From Nautilus pompilius (Eukaryota > Mollusca > Cephalopoda > Nautilida > Nautilidae): 64,000 bases of DNA. Numbering within the stretch: position 1 is the stretch's first letter; every line of letters starts with the position of its first letter. Of the stretch, positions 35,548-47,821 are shown piece after piece. The notes beneath the pieces were generated by a model. It ran no database searches. It was given only the letters and a program-made list of their open reading frames with translations, and was not told where the DNA came from. The DNA is taken from the NCBI GenBank assembly GCA_018389105.1, contig JACATO010000304.1, forward strand, positions 1,736,001 through 1,800,000, read 5' to 3'. The position numbers and the translations under genes are program-made.

Positions 35548-36756
35548 TTTTTTAAATATACAGACAATGTATCTCAGCCAAAAGAAGGAGAAGATAAATC
35601 TGGCAACTGTAGAAAAAAAAAAATCCTAGCAGAGTCAAAACTGAAACAAACACAATCCACTCTTTTTCGCGTCTTTATATCCAAGCCAATTTAATTGTTT
35701 GTTGCTGTATTTTTTAAAATAAAAATTGTGCTAGATGAAAAGGATAAGTTTTTACCGTTTTGGAAATATTCGTGATTGTCGTTTAACTTTTGGAAACTAG
35801 TGTATTCGCTGGCAAGATGCGCGATTTGCGGACGCTTCACCGCCATCGTCTGAGCCTGGAGAGATTTACAAGTTCAGCACGTAAACTTGGCACTAACAGG
35901 TTACTCTTTTTCTCAATTCTGTCCGGCTAGCTCGGCGATCAGGGCTGCGCCATCATAAGGTTATTACATACAAACAAGGACACGCTAAAGGCTAAAGCCG
36001 GCCGTGTCGATCGCCAGTCACGAGAAAACGTAGCCGGACAGAGAGTTTTAAAGCGCTCAGGGTTAGAATTATTTTCGAAGTAAATACTGAACAATTTATA
36101 ACAACCGCCATCAGCCGCTGAGTCCGTACGGTTTGCTACACCTTTCCTTCAAAAGATAATAAGTTTGGAGTTGGATCCTCCAGCAAAAATATCTTTCGTC
36201 ATTATCCATCAGAATCTGTATGAACATTTATAAGAAGGTTGAATGCCGTTGCAGCAACATTTATCTTGGTCTGGTATTCCGCCTAATGCAAAGCGTTGGC
36301 AGCTACTGTTTTAACGTTCATTCCAAATTAAAAGCGGAATTTAATTTACATTCATCTGTTTGAGCCGCCATTAGCATAACTTTTGGTATTTCTGACTTCC
36401 AGATCCGCTGATGGACCTGATGAGCAGTGAAAAATTAAATGTGCCTAGAAATCGCATCTTAAGTTACAGATGAAGTCGAGATGCGAATAATTCTCTTATT
36501 CGTTTGTTTGCATTTTGATAAATTTTGTTTTCTTTGTACAGTTACTATGGTAACCATGAAGGCTTATTGAACATAATAAAACAATCTGAGAGTTTTCTTT
36601 CTAACTATATATTTTTTGGACTGAGTTATTAATAAACTTTGAAGATGATACTTGTTTCATTTTCAGACATTTTCGTAAATTTCTAGAATGTTTCAAATAA
36701 CCAAATTTGAGAAAGCGACCTCAAACTTACAGACTAATATCGATAATGCAATTTCT
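35548..36756. other. Unassigned stretch
   Basis: AT-rich, with a slightly GC-richer part at 35920-36050. Nothing recognised. Confidence 0.4.
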
Positions 36757-37600
36757 CTAAGGCATTAAAGTTGACTTGATATTGTCAGACTGCATTCCAA
36801 ATATAAAGGTATTTGCGTGAAAAACAAAAAAAGAAATTAGTGTCAGAAATGATAAAACATCGATGAAACAATGTAAGAATATTTTGATATTAATCATACG
36901 AATTTTCTCAGAATGAGACATTTGCACATATTTCAAAACTGACCATAACGTTTGGCATACGGAGTTTATTCTGAACACTATCTGCTTATTGTTTGATGTA
37001 TTTAGTAATGTCGTGACAAATGTCAATATTCACCATCTAGCCACCATAAAGTCACATGACCCTTGGTAGCGTATATACCGGCCGCCGTCTTTGCTGGGTC
37101 AGTAGAGTATGCCATCTGTATCCTATGCAGTTTACCAAAATTCTGACCACTCTACTGTCGAAGCTTGACCCGGTTCCGATGGGGTTCCAAGAACATGTTC
37201 AATATGCCAGTATAGAAAACCATGGAATGTTTTGTGGTGTTTAGGTTGGGAGAACAAGCAGGTCATGGAGCACAATGGGTATTTTCCTCTTAAAGGTGGT
37301 TGACCAATGTGAACTGATTTCGGTGATAATAGATTCATCCGGGCAGCGCAAGCTTGTAACAGTTCCATCATAAAGAATCAGCGATCAAGTGACAGGGTCC
37401 ACGACTAGAATACCGCCAGTTTTTATAGCACACGCTGCAGTCAGCACAACGTTGGCATGGTTCCCTCCAAACGCATGAAGAAATATCGGCAAAGTAAAAG
37501 CTGAATTTATCCTGATCATGGAAGAGAACCAGGGTTCAATCTGCCAACGTAGACGAGTCTTAGTCCACTTCAGTTTTGCCCTACGATGTTCTGATGTAGG
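36757..37600 (-). pseudogene. Tc1-like transposase relic, family B copy 2
   Basis: Minus-strand frame reads WFSSMIRINSAFTLPIF, then HAFGGNHANVV and AIKTGGILVVDPVT (near 37380-37520), equivalent to SDESKFTL, VWR and HGGGSVMVWG of Tc1. The flank 36920-37065 (ATTTCAAAAC, GGAGTTTATT, AAAGTCACATGACCC) matches the same part of the copy at 24110-24870. The C-terminal half is very decayed. Terminal repeats were not found. Confidence 0.65.
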
Positions 37601-39777
37601 TATTTGTGAAATAGTTGGCTCCAGTGTGTACGTAAGAAAACTGTAGCTGGATTCTGTACAGTTTGGTGGAAGATACAAGTCCTGTTCGTTCTGGATTGGA
37701 CAAACAGAAACAGTGTGGTTACTTCGAGGTAAGTAATGCTGCGCTGCCCCTGCCAAGTCCACTTCCTGTCTGTAGTCTAGCCACAGCTAGATGTCGCTGC
37801 TCATCGGTAAGTTGTTATCGAAGCCCATACTCTCAATGTATAGTAACTTCGTTATGTGAACATTTGTGAAAAGGTTTCTACTAAATTTAACCATTGCTAT
37901 GCATAGTTTGATTTTATCCAACAGCGATTTGGATACGTCCAACCAGAGACACAGAACCACATGCAGCAATTCACACAACAGAATTTTCACTCTACTTTCT
38001 ATATTGAGTAAGGTGACTGTAAATAGTTGTACAAGAGAACTTATACCAAATATCCATATATTTCGATTTCGTTCAGTGTACCTTAAAATAACATATTGGA
38101 GAAAATGCAGAAGAAAAAAATAGATATGATAATATAAAGTCCATACTTCGTCCACTTATGCTCATTCTCGGTTTTCACACTGTTCTGCTTCATGTTAAAT
38201 TAAAGAATAAAGATTAATTACGACGAGAGGCGGTTTTAATACAACTTATTTGCTGAGTTTGTTACCATTGTTTATTTTTGTTTTAGTAGATATTCCAAAT
38301 ATAGAGAAGTAGAGTTAGAAAGTAAATAAACATTTTACCGCAATTACATTTTAGAAGAGTGTTTATTCCTTTTATTGTAGTCATGCTGACGCTATGATTA
38401 AAATTTAAAAATTAACGCAAAAGGAAAGATAATTATAAACTTACTGAGACTCCATCGCAAACAGACATCAGAAAATACTTGTTGAGTGAAATAAAAATTA
38501 ATATCAATGTATTCATTGAGGTAATAATTGCAGTGATGGGCATTTATCTTCCCTTGGTCTGTTAAATAAGCCGCGGCGGCTTCCTATTTTGTTGCAACTA
38601 CTAAGCTAAAGTAAATTAAGCTAAACTAAGTCTGCAAGATAGAAGTGAATTCTGCAAAAATAAGACTTAACTCGTTTTTTTTTTGTATATTTTATTAACT
38701 TTTGGTATAAAAGGGCAACTGACGGTAACACCTCTGTAGAATTACACAAACTTCGAAATCTCGCTATAATTACATTCTTCATTGCCTGAAACGCCAAAGA
38801 AAACAGGGAGAAAGAAGGGCGTGCAAGCGAGACTATTCCAGAACAAATTCCTCTGTTTTCACCCGTCACCAGAAGCCCTACGAGTAATGAATGTGAATAT
38901 AACTTTGGCGAAAGCAGTAACAGCGGTTCTTTGATGTCCGAAAGCGTAGCTACTCACTTACCATTTTTCCGAGCAGCAGAATTTGATGCTATCTTTCTTT
39001 CCGAGTTGCCGAAAACTTCCGTTGGGAAAATTCTCTCTTAAAAAAACAACCTACAAAAGGGTTAGCAAACTCTCGGATTTAATATGATCTCTTAAAAATT
39101 CTGGGAAGTCGGACAGGTTAGCACCTGCGAGTAAAATGAGTAGACTTAGCTGTAAAACGCAGAACGGTTTTTTTCTCCTTTTTATTGTTAGTGTTTTCCG
39201 GCCTTTTGACGTTTTTTGGAGATTTTCTTTCAGCGCAACAAATCAAATCGAAATCAATAAAAATACAAAAATAAAGCAGTCTGTGTAATTATGGTGCCAG
39301 AAACACTCTCGCCTTTTTTGTTATACAAAGATAGACCATTACTGAAGCATGAAATATAGCTTTATTATATTGGAATAAAAGAGTCTTTTCTAATTACCCG
39401 AAAACCAGGAGTGAAAGAATCATTTTACAGTAAATGACTGCGGGACTGGTCTTGATTCACTGTTGATGACACAGCGACAATCGCAAATGGTTTTTAAAAA
39501 ATGCGAGGGTCAAGACCACTCAACAACGTCCTAGTGCTAGAGAAACACAAATTCTCCTGTAAAGTCCCACCAAAATGATAACTTTAAATGAATAAAAGAA
39601 AAACTTATTCCTTTAACTTTATTTATAGTTTTTTGTAAACTTTTGAGGCTCGTGCAGTAAGCAAAACAGCAGAGCATTTCCCCAGAAAAGATGTAAATAC
39701 ATGGGTTTTACTTTGGGCCGCTAGATATTCACCTCTCTGTACCTTTATCGAAGAAGAAATTCCCTATAGATGTTACT
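37601..39777. other. Unassigned stretch
   Basis: AT-rich DNA without recognised genes or elements. ATG and non-ATG open frames of about 80-120 codons near 37787-38155 and 38621-38869 have no recognisable content. Confidence 0.4.
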
Positions 39778-39906
39778 ATGGATGGCAACGGCCTTTTCCT
39801 GACAAACGTCTTTTGTTGTTTTTATGAGGATCGGTCAAGACTAGCAATGGATGTCTCTGTTTCTGTGCTTCTGGTCAAGATGTCCTTCCGTGTTCAAAGT
39901 GAGTAA
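39778..39906 (+). CDS. Small open frame, 42 codons, possible exon
   Basis: ATG at 39778 opens MDGNGLFLTNVFCCFYEDRS; a second in-frame ATG lies at 39847 (MDVSVSVLLVKMSF). The frame reaches a near-perfect splice donor (CAAA then GTGAGT at 39899) before a TAA at 39904-39906. Either a short chance frame or the 5' part of a gene. Family unknown. Confidence 0.2.
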   Translation: MDGNGLFLTNVFCCFYEDRSRLAMDVSVSVLLVKMSFRVQSE

Positions 39907-41107
39907 CATATTTTTAGTTTGGTTATAATACATTCTTGGCTTGGCAGGGCGCTGCGGATCTCATAAATAAAGTCAGCTTGAGAAATAAAAAAAAAAATAT
40001 TCGCTCAATTATAAGAGAAAAGGAAAGAAAAACATAGCATTCTGAGAAAACCACCGAAAAACTGACCAGATTTGGATTCTATTCGGTGAAAGTCGAGCTG
40101 CATTCTTCCCTGTTTAAAATTAGCCTCATTTATTTTAGCGCTAAGTAAAAAACCCCAACTTAACTACAATTATAACACTCGAGAGGTAGTATAGCTAAGG
40201 AAAGATAAGAAATACGGCCTCTAGATTTGGTCTTGTATGAATTTTTTTTCTAGCTGTAACAAATAGGTTCATGATCGACTACCTGGATGATTTTTACTCG
40301 TTAGCAGACAGAATATACCCTTCATGTTCATAAATGACGATCACATAACATGGGTGAGATAGATGAGTGAAGTCCGTCGTGAAACAAAAGATTGGGCGGT
40401 TTGTTGTGAAGGCTATAGAAGATTAAATATCTAATACGGTTCTTTCCGTCAAAAACCTTCTTTCTCTGCCAATTGTAAGAAGTAAATTTTCCTCTCTCCA
40501 TTTTCTGTTGGTGGCTATCAGTGTCTTGAGAGATTCCAGCGTCGGTTTTATCGTCTTGTCAATCAAGAGACGTCAGAATAATTACTTCGTGCTGCCACCG
40601 AGAGACAAGTAAATCAAAATCTAAGCATCTTACGTCATTCACGGCGGAAATTGAAATACTCCATACCATAAATGGGCATCGGCGTACAAAGTGAAAGCAT
40701 CATTGGAGAATCTTTCAACCAATCGTTATTATATGATCATTTATAAACTAACCGTTCCGATATTAGTGAAAGCAGACCTTTAGTTCACCAACCATTTAAG
40801 GTGTTTAAACTTAATAAGGATATAAAAACACTTCTGTTAAGAGCCTCTGCTAGAACGCCAACAATCGCAGACTGGACCAAACCCGCCAGAGGTTCTTTCA
40901 GAGACATGGTGTGAAGAATGGTTGTCTTGCTGCAGTAAAATGTATATGCAGTACTGAAAGGGTTGTGCATGTACCACTAAAATACACTTTCATTAGCGAT
41001 GTTATTACATAGAATGTGTGTGGGATTTTTTTTATAGAGATGCTAAAAGCTTAAACATAACGAGTCTAATTATTCTGTGATAATTCCTGCTTTAGACTGA
41101 ATAAAAG
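39907..41107. other. Unassigned stretch
   Basis: AT-rich DNA with nothing recognised. Confidence 0.4.
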
Positions 41108-41172
41108 TGGATAACGACGGCTGGCCACCAGCAGAAACTTTCGAGTTCAATCTCCGCTAGGCACCGGCTTCA
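41108..41172 (+). repeat. Possible tRNA-derived SINE fragment
   Basis: GTGGATAACGACGGCTGG resembles an A box of tRNA-derived SINEs and TTTCGAGTTCAATCTCCGC, about 30 bp later, resembles a B box. Spacing fits polymerase III promoters. The 5' start and tail are not defined. Confidence 0.4.
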
Positions 41173-44100
41173 TGGTTTATCAAATGTCTCGTAGCACGGA
41201 TTCTTCTTTTCGCTCTTCTGTACCAGGCACTCTGGCGTTCTACAACAGGTAAATAGAGAAGCTGTAGTGGGAATTTCCCATTTCCTGCTGAAGACACGAG
41301 TGGAGGGAATAGCCAGGCTCGTTAGAGGTAACTATGGCTGTGGCTGATAATGATTCGCGAGCGATGGATAAAAGAAACTTTACCATGTAGATAAAAAAAA
41401 CAAAGCTAAAAGACCATTGTATATTAGTTTATTCAATATCAAAAAAGTGCGTATAATTACTGATCTCTCACATTTATTTATTAAAAATTCTGATAAATTT
41501 AATGCTTTAATGTTTTTCAGACGTAGAGTGAGTCAGGGAGGCCATATATCGTCCCTGTCGGCTTTGGCGCTATTGCTTCTCTGCATAAGAACTGAAAATA
41601 CAAGATGGAGTATCTATATAAAATATTTAGTTAATATATCCAATATTATCAGCGAGATTAGCATTTAACCGATTCATAAAAGGTAAAGATGCTTGAGAAT
41701 TCTTGTAGGTTCTGTCGAATGTTGTGATGATCGTTCGCACATGCGCAGTAGGCGTAGTGGGAGAGGAAGAAACCAAGCTCGTGACGCGTGGTCTCCGATT
41801 TTTGGGGAACAAAGAGAACACCAAAAAAGCGCACGTGCCAGGTACCGAACTAAGGCTAATTCTCTACGACTGGACTTCAAGTCAGTTCTCCGTTTTGTCT
41901 TCGTTGCGACTTGGGTAAAACAAATCGTATCGCCGCTTGCGCTGATTTGTTATTTAGAACGGAAGACGTTTAACTTAACGTTAGTCGTCCCTTTAAATGA
42001 GTAATTCGTCAGTTAGCCCCTATTTGTGCAACCGTGCGTGAAGAGCTTCCATCGGTAACTAAAATACATGGCATTAATTAAAGAAGGGTAGCGATTCCTT
42101 ATCGGTTGTTAATTAGGTTTCTGTTTCGGAAATCGGTGATTTTAAATTTTATAAAGCCGCTATTTCCGTTGTGTTCTGAGCGCCATTTCTTCGACAGATA
42201 TTTATTAAGTCGGATAATAACATATCAAAAGAATTATTAGGGTCGAGTTGGCGCTGATAAAGCCACTTTCTCTCTCCTCTGCTACCTTTGATAACTTCAC
42301 CTCGCCCGCACACTCTCTGCTACCTCAAAAGGTTCACATTTAACAGAAGAGAAAATGAAAATTAGATCAACAAGCGACTGATTAGGTTCAAACAAGTTCG
42401 GACCTGATTATGCCGGTTAACGATTAGCCGTTTTCATCTTGCTTGTATGGAACCAGGAGCAAATCATCCGGTCGATATATTGTATTTTATTTTTGTTTTA
42501 CGCTTTAAAAGTGTGCTTATCGTCAGGGTTTAATATTTAAAAGTCATTTCGTTGATGTAATCTACAGTAAGCCTTACTCGAGTCACACTTGTCAGCACTT
42601 TTTACCGTATAGAACATCAGAACTCACCATATAAATGTTTTAAAATCAGTCCTCCGCCCGCTTCCTCGTCACAAACATCGGCCATTTTCTCCCTTATACC
42701 GCCAGCTCTTCATGCGCCGGCGCCAAAGGCATCTTTCATAAAAGGTGGCGTTCCGCTTGCGTTAAATAAAATGTCGGAGAGAACTATGTACAAGTATCAA
42801 CTCTAGCAAATAATGTGAAGAGAAATAATAAAGCATCTTTCAGCTGTTTTATTTTTTTAAACCGTAGTCTGGCTAAAAAGGATCCGGAAATAAAGCACGG
42901 CAATGAACAACTTCCGGGAATATTAAAGAGTAAGTCTCTTTTTTACGCTTGGCGTGACATCTGTGGAAAAGTTTATTTATGTGACATTTTATTGCTGATA
43001 TTATTTGGAGCAATCTATTTAATACAACTTGTGATACGGAAGCCATTGTTTGAAATAAGTATGTATCGTTACGTCATAGACTTAAAATAAATAACATAAA
43101 CATGCAGTATACTGCGCACTTATCAGTTGAAAGTCGTTCTTCTACATCCTGAAAAAAAAAAAGATTATGACTTTCATGTACATTCAAGGCGCTTCTGAAG
43201 AAATTCTCAGCTGTCCGTTACCCTTCATTAGGTATGGGGCCATCAGTCACAGGACTCTCAGAATTGTGGGTCCAGCAGGGAGGTAATCAGCTCAGCCAGC
43301 CACTTCCCACTCAAACATACGAACTTCTAAGACATAGCCATCTTGATGCCCTTTCGTCACACCCACTCAGGCATTTTGAGCTGCTTTGCACTGTCTAGAT
43401 GAGAAATCAATGACTCCTCATTGATCTTTCCATTACTTCTCTGGCATCTATTTCTATGGGGGGGGACAAACACTTTGTATCTTTTCACCTTGATTTCTTG
43501 GCACAAGTCTGACTTTCTCTTTTGTTTGCCTCCTATTTTGTTTCTTCAATGAAAACTGTTAACTTAATTACCAAAACCTGTCTTGTTTCCTTTGACCGGG
43601 TGCCGATATCAGACCTCATGTTTGTTATATCTCCATCTTGAGGGAATATTTACTAATTTCCGTTCAACATCCGCCAGTACTGTACTACCCCTTTTCCTGT
43701 ATTTCTTCTCCTCTTTTACAAATTTTATGAATGGGGAACATCTTTTTAGTCGACTTGTATGTTTTCACTTTCTCTACTCTTTTATTCGCCAGCATCTTAA
43801 GAGCTTTATCGTGGCGCCATCTATTATAAACATGAACTCATAAAACCGAAAACAAACGATTTGTCTGCAACTATAAAATACATTGAACAATTTCACTGGA
43901 ATAAAAAATGGTAAAAAAGCATTAAAAGATGAACAAAAATGAAAAGGTTCTGGATACAAATTGATTTTATAAGCTAACAAGCAAAATTTAAAGTTTCAAC
44001 ACTTAATGAATTGAATACTCATCTAATAATGTCTCTCAATCATACGTTCACCAAGTAAATCGTAGATTAGCATTTATTCTTGCAGATAAAAATGGTTTTA

Positions 44101-45596
44101 TTTTTGTAGATTAAATAAATCGCAATAATCTTCAAAAACTGTAATTTAGCTAATTAAAAAACATGATATAAAATTCATAAAAAACTATAATTTTTAATCA
44201 AAACTAATATCTATTACGTTTGAAAACTCGCAAAAGTATTGTTTTTTCTTTCGTTTTTTGTTATTTGAGATACTCTTATAAATGTGACATGAAACATGTT
44301 GATGCTCTAATCATGAAGAAAAAGATATAATGATCAAAAGGCATTCTTCATTTAAAAAGGAACTGGATTTGACACTACAGGCTTTTCACTAAGCAAGAAT
44401 GTACACGCGACTTCGCTACATTATGAACATTATCTTTAGATTATAACTTGATAATGGAAGGGATATAACTCCGTAAAATTTCTTAGTTGGACAAAGAGTA
44501 ACCGATAATAACTATTTTACAAAGTTTACTAATGCTAATGCATTTCTAGTCTGAAATGTGTTGGCCACTAAAAACTATTTAAAAATACCCTTTTTTACAT
44601 CATAATTTTAGATTAAATAAATTTTTTGTAATATTATAATTAAAAGAGACAAACTAATTTCTTTTGAAAAACAATAACATTAGACATTAAAACAAAAATT
44701 TTAAATATATTATCGAAGTTATAAGTAGAAATAAAATAATTCAATTGCTAGAGAGAATTAAAGAATGAATGATCAAGTAGCAAAAAAGAAGAGCAGGGTA
44801 AATAGCTCTAATAATTAAAAAATTAAACCAATTTTATTTTACAATGGTAAAGCTATTAAATACTGTTATATATAAACTGTTTGCATTCTTTTATATCTTC
44901 AAATTTATTAGTATTCACTTTTTTTCCCGCTAAAAACTAAATAAATTTCAAATGGTTACTGTGAAATAGATCTATAAATACAAAACTGATTTCTGCTGTG
45001 GCTCTTTAAACACGAAGCACCATTAAATATTATTATTATTATTATTAGACGCAGAAAAAATTATCATTTGATTTAATTATTTTACTTTCGATCCTGGGTG
45101 GAGAACAGGGTCCTGATAAACAACTTTTACTGGAAAATCAAAAAGGATTCAGATTACTCGTTATGGTAACCTCACAAGAGGGTCCAGAACACCGATTTAC
45201 TATAGAAAGTTAGCACTGATTTTCAGATATTAAGCAGCTGGAATACACTGAGCGATAAAAGGTAATAAATCTACCAGGTCTGAATTTCAGGAGTTTTCAA
45301 AATAGTGAGGATTTTTTTAGCCTGTAGACGGGGAGGAGGCAGATATTTTTGTTGGTGATCTGTGCAATACAAGGGGTCGTGATTGCAATTATTAAAAATT
45401 AGAGGCAGAGTTAGATATCCTTTTTTTTAGTATTAGAATTGATATTGAGCAAAATAAACTATACATCTTAAACCTTTTTTCCCTTCTATTTCTTCGGAGA
45501 AAAAAAGGTGAACTTGGGTGATCGTCTAATTAATGGCCACTCAAGATCACAATTAGTCAGAGACGAATGTTTGAGCAAAGATTTAAAGGAAGTCCG
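41173..45596. other. Unassigned stretch
   Basis: No gene recognised. GC-richer parts at 41690-42010 (with ATGCGCAGTAG, similar to half of an NRF-1 site) and 42640-42790. The rest, especially 43900-45300, is very AT-rich; a short ATT run lies at about 45030-45048. Confidence 0.4.
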
Positions 45597-46200
45597 TATA
45601 TATACTGGACACCCATCTGACTTCATGCGACCATATATAAGTATACTTATATATTACATCTGACAAACATCTCTGAGCTCGCGACACTCGAGTGTCAGGG
45701 TAAAACTTTACAATAAGTACATCATCAGAATATCGATCCTATTGTTTCCAGTGTAAACGACACGATTTCATCCTGTCAAAGAAAATGCTTATGTAGGGGT
45801 TAATTGACTAAAGAGAGAATAACACTATAGACGAGGTATTTTAATTTTAAACAAAATACACTGTATTGTAATACGATGCCGGCTCAGTGTACATCAGAAT
45901 CACGTATGATTATTGTAATGAAATAAATGACGTCAGTATTCCAAGATTTTACGAGATCTCGCGTCATCTTTCTGCGCACCGGAAATGCCTGGATGGCGCA
46001 TGCTCCAACTGAGAGAAGGAAAATATTAAAAAATTTAAACAAATATTAATTTTTTTTTAAAGGTGAAAAATGATGAAAAAAATATGAGGCAATTTTTGCG
46101 TTTTGGTAGTGGTGTGTGCACTGATAATACAGTTCTGACTTATAGGCAAAGAACGTATGACGTCCGGTGTCCATTATATCAGTAAACGCCGGTAAATGTC
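45597..46200. repeat. Possible MITE-like inverted-repeat region
   Basis: The left side has ATACTGGACACCCATCTGAC and the right side, on the minus strand, has ATAATGGACACCGGACGTC; they align over about 30 bp with several mismatches. The roughly 600 bp between has no coding content. A perfect 22-bp palindrome (ATATATAAGTA joined to its mirror) lies at 45633-45654. A non-autonomous DNA transposon is one explanation. No target duplication was confirmed. Confidence 0.25.
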
Positions 46201-47356
46201 GTATGAAGTGAAGTGTAGTTGTTTAATTGTCATTAATGCGTCAGCAATCATTACCTTTATCAGAAAGCGTTATGCAAAGGTGTAAGGTATATTTGATTAG
46301 TAAATGAATACGAGATTTTTTTTTGAGTGAGATTTCCATTTTAAACCAAAATTTATTGACAGTTTTTGCGCCATCCTTGGCATAAACGAAATACAACTTG
46401 AATTAAAGACTGTTTAATATTCATCGAAGCTGGTCAATAAACTGCAAAGTGACGTATCAGACTTAATTCCTGTGGCTGAAGAAAAAAGTTAAAGAATACA
46501 AGAGGAAGCATTCTCAAGTTCTATATGGGAAGTCATGACAGGGGTGCCTGCCATAAACTATCATTAGGGGTAATTTTAAGAAAAGGAAATAGTGGTACCT
46601 TCAAGCAATCACCGAAATGGCGTAGCCCCAAGCAGGTTTCGACAGTCCTAGAACACTTCCATAAACAGAGATAAAGAGCATTGGCACAGCGGGCCTCCGT
46701 GATCCTTCCCCGATATCCAAAAACGGACCCACGGAAAATCCCCAACGGGGTTATTCAGACAATAAATACATTAATCAGAGACTAGCAGTGTCTCTTAACT
46801 ATACCTGGAAATGCTGACAGAACAATTTACATGGTATGTTGTAATTACGATTATCATTCCAATAATGTCAATTTTAAATATTAACAAAAGTAGAAAGCGA
46901 TACTTTAAGAAAAAGTCGATTATTTCAAAAAGATTAAAAAAGTAAATCTTACAATTAATTTTACTAAACCGGTTTATTAGTCGATGAAGACTTCGATTAA
47001 CAGACATCGTTATGGTTTGAAATTCAGGCATATTAGAAGACAAAAAAGGTGAATTTTAAAAATCTACAAATAAATAGTTAAATTGTTTATTATTATTATC
47101 TTTATTATTTGCAACTCCTCCAGATGGCGGAAACATAATAGCAGCCCTCTCTTTGCAGAAAGTCACTCTCCACGACAGAGGAACTGCGGAGAATCGCTTT
47201 TCCCCTCATATCTATGAACTTTCCAAGGTTTTACTCGCATCGATCTGACCTTTAATTTTTGTTGTCAAGAGAAACACTCGTGAGAAACTGGACCTTTAAA
47301 TACCGACAAGACCCGTCGATAGCACCGTCGTTCGATATTCGTGGTATTATCTGGAG
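46201..47356. other. Unassigned stretch
   Basis: AT-rich up to 47140, then GC-richer. No recognised gene. Confidence 0.35.
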
Positions 47357-47587
47357 ATGGGGGTGAACGTTCGTCTCAGCGATACCGTCATCGCTTCGAC
47401 GCTGCTTCCACCCGGATTCCTGGTGAATGAGGTGGGGGGGGTCACGGTGCGAAATTTGAGAGCACCCCGATCCCTGCTAGGAAAAACTGGGGTATCTGGA
47501 GTAAATCAGCTGGTTCGGAAAAGAAATCTCGTCAGTATCTGGACTGACCAGCGGCGGTCCGGACTAATCGGAGATCACCAAGGCTAA
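47357..47587 (+). CDS. Open frame of 76 codons, unidentified
   Basis: ATG-initiated frame (MGVNVRLSDTVIASTLLPPG) in a GC-richer patch about 230 bp before the first hAT element. It ends at a TAA. The composition is plausible for protein, with an LVRKRN basic segment, but no family is recognised. A possible donor (CCTG then GTGAAT) lies near 47421. Could be an exon or chance. Confidence 0.2.
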   Translation: MGVNVRLSDTVIASTLLPPGFLVNEVGGVTVRNLRAPRSLLGKTGVSGVNQLVRKRNLVSIWTDQRRSGLIGDHQG

Positions 47588-47813
47588 TAATACCCGACAC
47601 CGTTCCCTATATGGCTCTGGTAATGGATATCAGTACTGTACTTCCAGATGATGACCATTAAAGTAGAAGTCGGTGGAAGTATTTCTAAAAGAACAACAAC
47701 AAAAATGCCTTTAAAATAATCGACAATATATATTACATAAACCTCTTGATTGCAATTGTGATAATGTGTAATGAGGCGTGGGTCCAACGTTAGCCAGCCG
47801 AGTGGAAACAAGG

Positions 47814-47821
47814 GTCTAGAT
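47814..47821. repeat. hAT target-site duplication, left
   Basis: GTCTAGAT directly before the left end of the hAT element. It is identical to 50541-50548. Confidence 0.9.

Noticed and set aside
46533..46745. Weak likeness on the minus strand to the last membrane segments of NRF-6-type acyltransferases
   Set aside because: Depends on choosing frames and on hydrophobic residues only; no catalytic motif or splice sites support it.
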